A stretch of 21,147 nucleotides of DNA from Termitomyces sp. T153 (taxonomy: Eukaryota; Basidiomycota; Agaricomycetes; Agaricales; Lyophyllaceae). A program made the position numbers and the translations under genes. The stretch lies in NCBI GenBank assembly GCA_018296165.2, contig JACKQL020000266.1, forward strand, positions 1 through 21,147. Reading direction: 5' to 3'. Shown here piece after piece: positions 19,257 to 21,147 of this stretch. The first letter of the stretch is position 1, and every line of letters begins with the position of its first letter. The notes beneath the pieces were generated by a model. That model was not told the origin of the DNA. It saw nothing but the letters and a program-made list of their open reading frames with translations, and did no database searches.

Positions 19257-19792
19257 CCAACTCCCCCCTCTACCCCAGAACCCCTCTCTGAGACCCTACC
19301 CCTCTGACCCTCCTCCAACTGTGCTGCAACCCACTCACGGTCCCACTCCTCCTCTGCCGCAATGCAAGCGGCATGCCAAATCAGAGTGACAGAGCACTTC
19401 TCATGCTGTGAGTGACACGGGAGACACACTGACATGTCCCGTTGCACTCCTGGCACAGGCTCCTCAAACTTGCACTGTTCACCCTGCTGGGTACAGGACA
19501 CGCACTAGAAATGTGGGTTAACTTGATAGAGAAGGGACATGCCAATGACACACCAGGGCCACTGCCTGACACCACTCCAACATCGGGGGACCTCTTGCTT
19601 GCCCTGCAGCCTCTGCAAAGTACTCTGGTGTCACGTCTGCCTGCATGATTCTCAACCCCATAGGGATGGGGCAGACCACCCTGGGGACCATACCAGACCT
19701 GGAACAAGAAGCAAGGACCATTTCCCCTGCCAACTGCACTGGAGCCTCCCCTGACAAAAGCCCTGAGGGGCCTGCTACCACCGCCAACAACT

Positions 19793-19846
19793 CTGACAGG
19801 ACTTATTCGAGCACTCTGGCCATGACAAGCAAGAGATGGTACTTAC
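19793..19846 (-). other. Possible second intron, 54 nt, in the antisense gene
   Basis: On the minus strand it starts GTAAGTACCATC and ends GTCCTGTCAG. Size and ends match the 53-nt intron at 17768-17820, but the branch site is poor and the joined codon is TAG, so either the exon is decayed or a different splice pair (for example 19816-19884) is right. Confidence 0.38.
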
Positions 19847-20046
19847 AACTACAGTACATTGCCTGCACCCACCTACAGTCTCACTGACCCTCAGAGTCCT
19901 CTGAGGAAGAAGTCAAGGTATGTGCTGATGGGGAGGGGGATGCTGCTGGAGAATACATGGAAGATGACATTGGAAAAGTTTGGGAACTCCAGAGTATGTC
20001 TGATCCTTTTCAATGACTAGAAAAGAACCCCCTGAGCAGCAGCCAT

Positions 20047-20120
20047 GCTTTGACTTCGTTCCCCATGCCACCGCTGCTACTGCAATCTGATCAATATTGC
20101 TTGACTTCGATTCCCATGCC
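20047..20120. repeat. Imperfect direct repeat upstream of the antisense gene
   Basis: GCTTTGACTTCGTTCCCCAT at 20047 (23 nt unit) recurs as GCTTGACTTCGATTCCCATG at 20099 (22 nt unit), 52 bp apart. It lies between the predicted start of the minus-strand gene (19970) and the polypurine tract, where a promoter of that gene would be. No TATA box is evident in 19971-20165. Confidence 0.6.
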
Positions 20121-20165
20121 CCACTGATCCCTGAACTGTGCCCTGCATCTCGAGGGTCTCAACAC

Positions 20166-20179
20166 GGAAGGGGGGGTGA
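20166..20179 (+). other. Polypurine tract (plus-strand primer)
   Basis: GGAAGGGGGGGTGA directly abuts the TGTCATGACC start of the 3' LTR. A purine run at this position primes plus-strand DNA synthesis in LTR retrotransposons. Confidence 0.9.
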
Positions 20180-21116
20180 TGTCATGACCTGCTCCCTAGA
20201 CCCCGACACTGCCCCCAGCCTCCCCAATGCTCCGCCAAACTCCCCAACCCTTGTCTGCCCTTTGCGCCCACTTCGGGCAACTCCGACACTTCCTTGGCAG
20301 ACTCCGATGGCTCCTTGATCAACTCCAATGCCTTCTCCACAGCAGTTGATGCATCCCCTGAATTCCCCTGGACTCCCAAGACTTCCCCTGATCTCAGAAC
20401 AATCCGCTTTCTAACTGATCCCATCAGAATGTCACCGTGGCCCGCTCCAAGATCACACCCAACAGCCATTGACTCTGCGCAGTTCCGTCAGGCCCACCAC
20501 CATATCCTCTGCCCTCTGGAGCCACCCAGTAGTAGGTATATAAGTTGTAGAGTAACCTCTAGTACTTTAGTCTTGATATTGCATTTACCAGTTTCCTATG
20601 TCTTGTCTTTCGTCTTGTCACTGTCTCTATTTTTAGTTTCAAATCTATCTCTGTTCTCTGTCTTGTCTCACCTCATCTCAACTGTGTATAGTTCCTTTGT
20701 CTTCCTAAGTTCCTTTTATCTCCAATGACAGTATGAACTCTGCGTGTGCGCTATGACCCGAACATTCCTACAACAACCCCAGACCTTGCTCCCCACTCAG
20801 CCCAGGAACCCCTCATGTCTTGGCAATCTCCTGTCAAACTCCGGCTCCATCCCCATCAACTGTGAAGCCTCTGCTTACCCTGCATTCTATTTGCATGCCC
20901 ATGAACTTGTTCTGGCACCCGTCCAGGTTTGACGACTAGTATACTTGGTCTTAGATGCCCCCGAACCACTCTGGACTTGCTTGGACTGCCCCTAGCTCCC
21001 CCTCACAAGTCCCTCCATGCCAATACTGGATGCTGGATTATAAGCACAGGACATCACATCTGCCTAGTAAGGACTCGCCAGTGTAGCTGAGCCCCTGTCA
21101 TCAGTGGAACCTGACA
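20180..21116 (+). repeat. 3' LTR, 937 bp
   Basis: It matches the 5' LTR with one net 11-bp gap and scattered transitions. The TATA box is at 20537 and the self-primer word at 20569-20580. It keeps more CpG than the 5' copy in places (three in 20221-20280, none in the matching 5' stretch). It ends GGAACCTGACA and is followed by CTTTG. Confidence 0.95.
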
Positions 21117-21121
21117 CTTTG
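21117..21121. repeat. Target-site duplication CTTTG, right copy
   Basis: It is identical to 8234-8238. The remaining 26 bp to the window end continue the interrupted sequence: on the minus strand they lead into the REKPFVCAHSSMSGRP stretch at 8238-8195. Confidence 0.93.
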
Positions 21122-21147
21122 TCTGCCAGCACAGACAACCCCTCAAG

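Larger units (their letters stand above)
17392..19970 (-). pseudogene. Antisense accessory gene: Zn2Cys6-like cluster, basic linker, coiled coil, Gly/Ser-rich tail; intron-containing
   Basis: This gene lies between pol and the 3' LTR but on the opposite strand. A likely start at 19970 gives MSSSMYSPAASPSPSAHTLT, followed by an acidic SEDSEG stretch. Further on, CVSCTQQGEQC at 19504-19472 and, 15 residues later, CLPCHSQHEKC form CX2CX6C-X15-CX2CX6C, the Gal4-type binuclear zinc pattern with a longer loop than usual (5-12). A TAG stands just before the first Cys. Next comes an AAEEEWDREWVAAQLEEG helix, then an 874-bp solo LTR, then NKGKQRASPSPEVGPSKRA (basic) and a long coiled coil (AEELERLLATRGEEVYRV and onward, about 18180-17900), a 53-nt intron, LLDGASVALGSIHDGLARML, and a Gly/Ser-rich tail (about 17430-17570). 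Stops and frameshifts show it is dead here. Similar proteins are, from memory, common hypotheticals in mushroom genomes. Confidence 0.72.
8239..21116 (+). mobile_element. Complete but inactive Ty3-type (Tf1/sushi-like chromovirus) LTR retrotransposon with antisense accessory gene
   Basis: Both LTRs share the ends TGTCA...TGACA and are flanked by the 5-bp duplication CTTTG. The internal part has, in order, a self-complementary primer site (9188-9199), gag, two protease domains, reverse transcriptase, RNase H, integrase and a chromodomain (ending 17224), then a minus-strand gene (17392-19970), then a polypurine tract (20166-20179). RT before integrase marks the Ty3 superfamily; the chromodomain marks a chromovirus; the primer arrangement marks the Tf1/sushi group. 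Two solo LTRs (15594-16727 and 18383-19256) account for about 2.0 kb, so the original element was about 10.9 kb. Many stops, frameshifts and lost catalytic residues make it inactive. Confidence 0.95.

Noticed and set aside
19198..19389. Plus-strand Pro-rich frame
   Set aside because: Shadow of the minus-strand accessory gene, whose cysteine cluster and helix are in the opposite frame.

Overview
The window looks like a transposon graveyard from a basidiomycete fungus, probably an Agaricomycete. The pointers are a Kyakuja-Dileera-Zisupton (KDZ) transposase with its cysteine-rich CxC domain, a Tf1/sushi-like chromovirus, short fungal-type introns of about 53-54 nt (GTAAGT...CAG), and a Zn2Cys6-like cysteine pattern. 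I see no intact host gene, tRNA, rRNA or CRISPR array. Genus-level placement is not possible from what I can see.

Layout. Bases 1-870 are probably a diverged LTR of the same family as a second LTR at 18383-19256. Bases 873-2153 (minus) are a broken Ty3-type gag with a CCHC zinc knuckle; 2154-4130 is decayed sequence with little coding signal. Bases ~4150-5739 (minus) are a broken hypothetical gene that I do not recognise. Bases ~6018-7885 (plus) are a fossil KDZ transposase, split by about 550 bp of unrelated sequence and cut off before its last catalytic region.

From 8239 to 21116 there is one structurally complete LTR retrotransposon of 12.9 kb. It has a 948-bp 5' LTR, a 937-bp 3' LTR, TGTCA...TGACA ends, a 5-bp target duplication (CTTTG), a polypurine tract and the order gag - protease - RT - RNase H - integrase - chromodomain. 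A 12-nt stretch just after the 5' LTR is the exact reverse complement of the predicted first 12 nt of the element's own RNA. This is the Tf1-type self-priming arrangement. The protease region holds two retropepsin-like domains in tandem. Between pol and the 3' LTR lies a gene on the opposite strand (17392-19970, minus) with a Zn2Cys6-like cysteine cluster, a basic linker, a coiled coil and at least one good fungal intron.

Two later insertions interrupt the element. A 1134-bp solo LTR of a related, CpG-rich family lies antisense in the integrase (15594-16727, duplication GCCTA). An 874-bp solo LTR lies in the antisense gene (18383-19256, duplication CCAA). Removing either one restores the local reading frame. 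The host element is decayed mainly by CpG transitions: almost all in-frame stops are TGA where CGA is expected, and the lost catalytic Asp of protease 1 and of RT are both CpG-to-CpA changes. The element is therefore an old, methylation-decayed copy that cannot move by itself.
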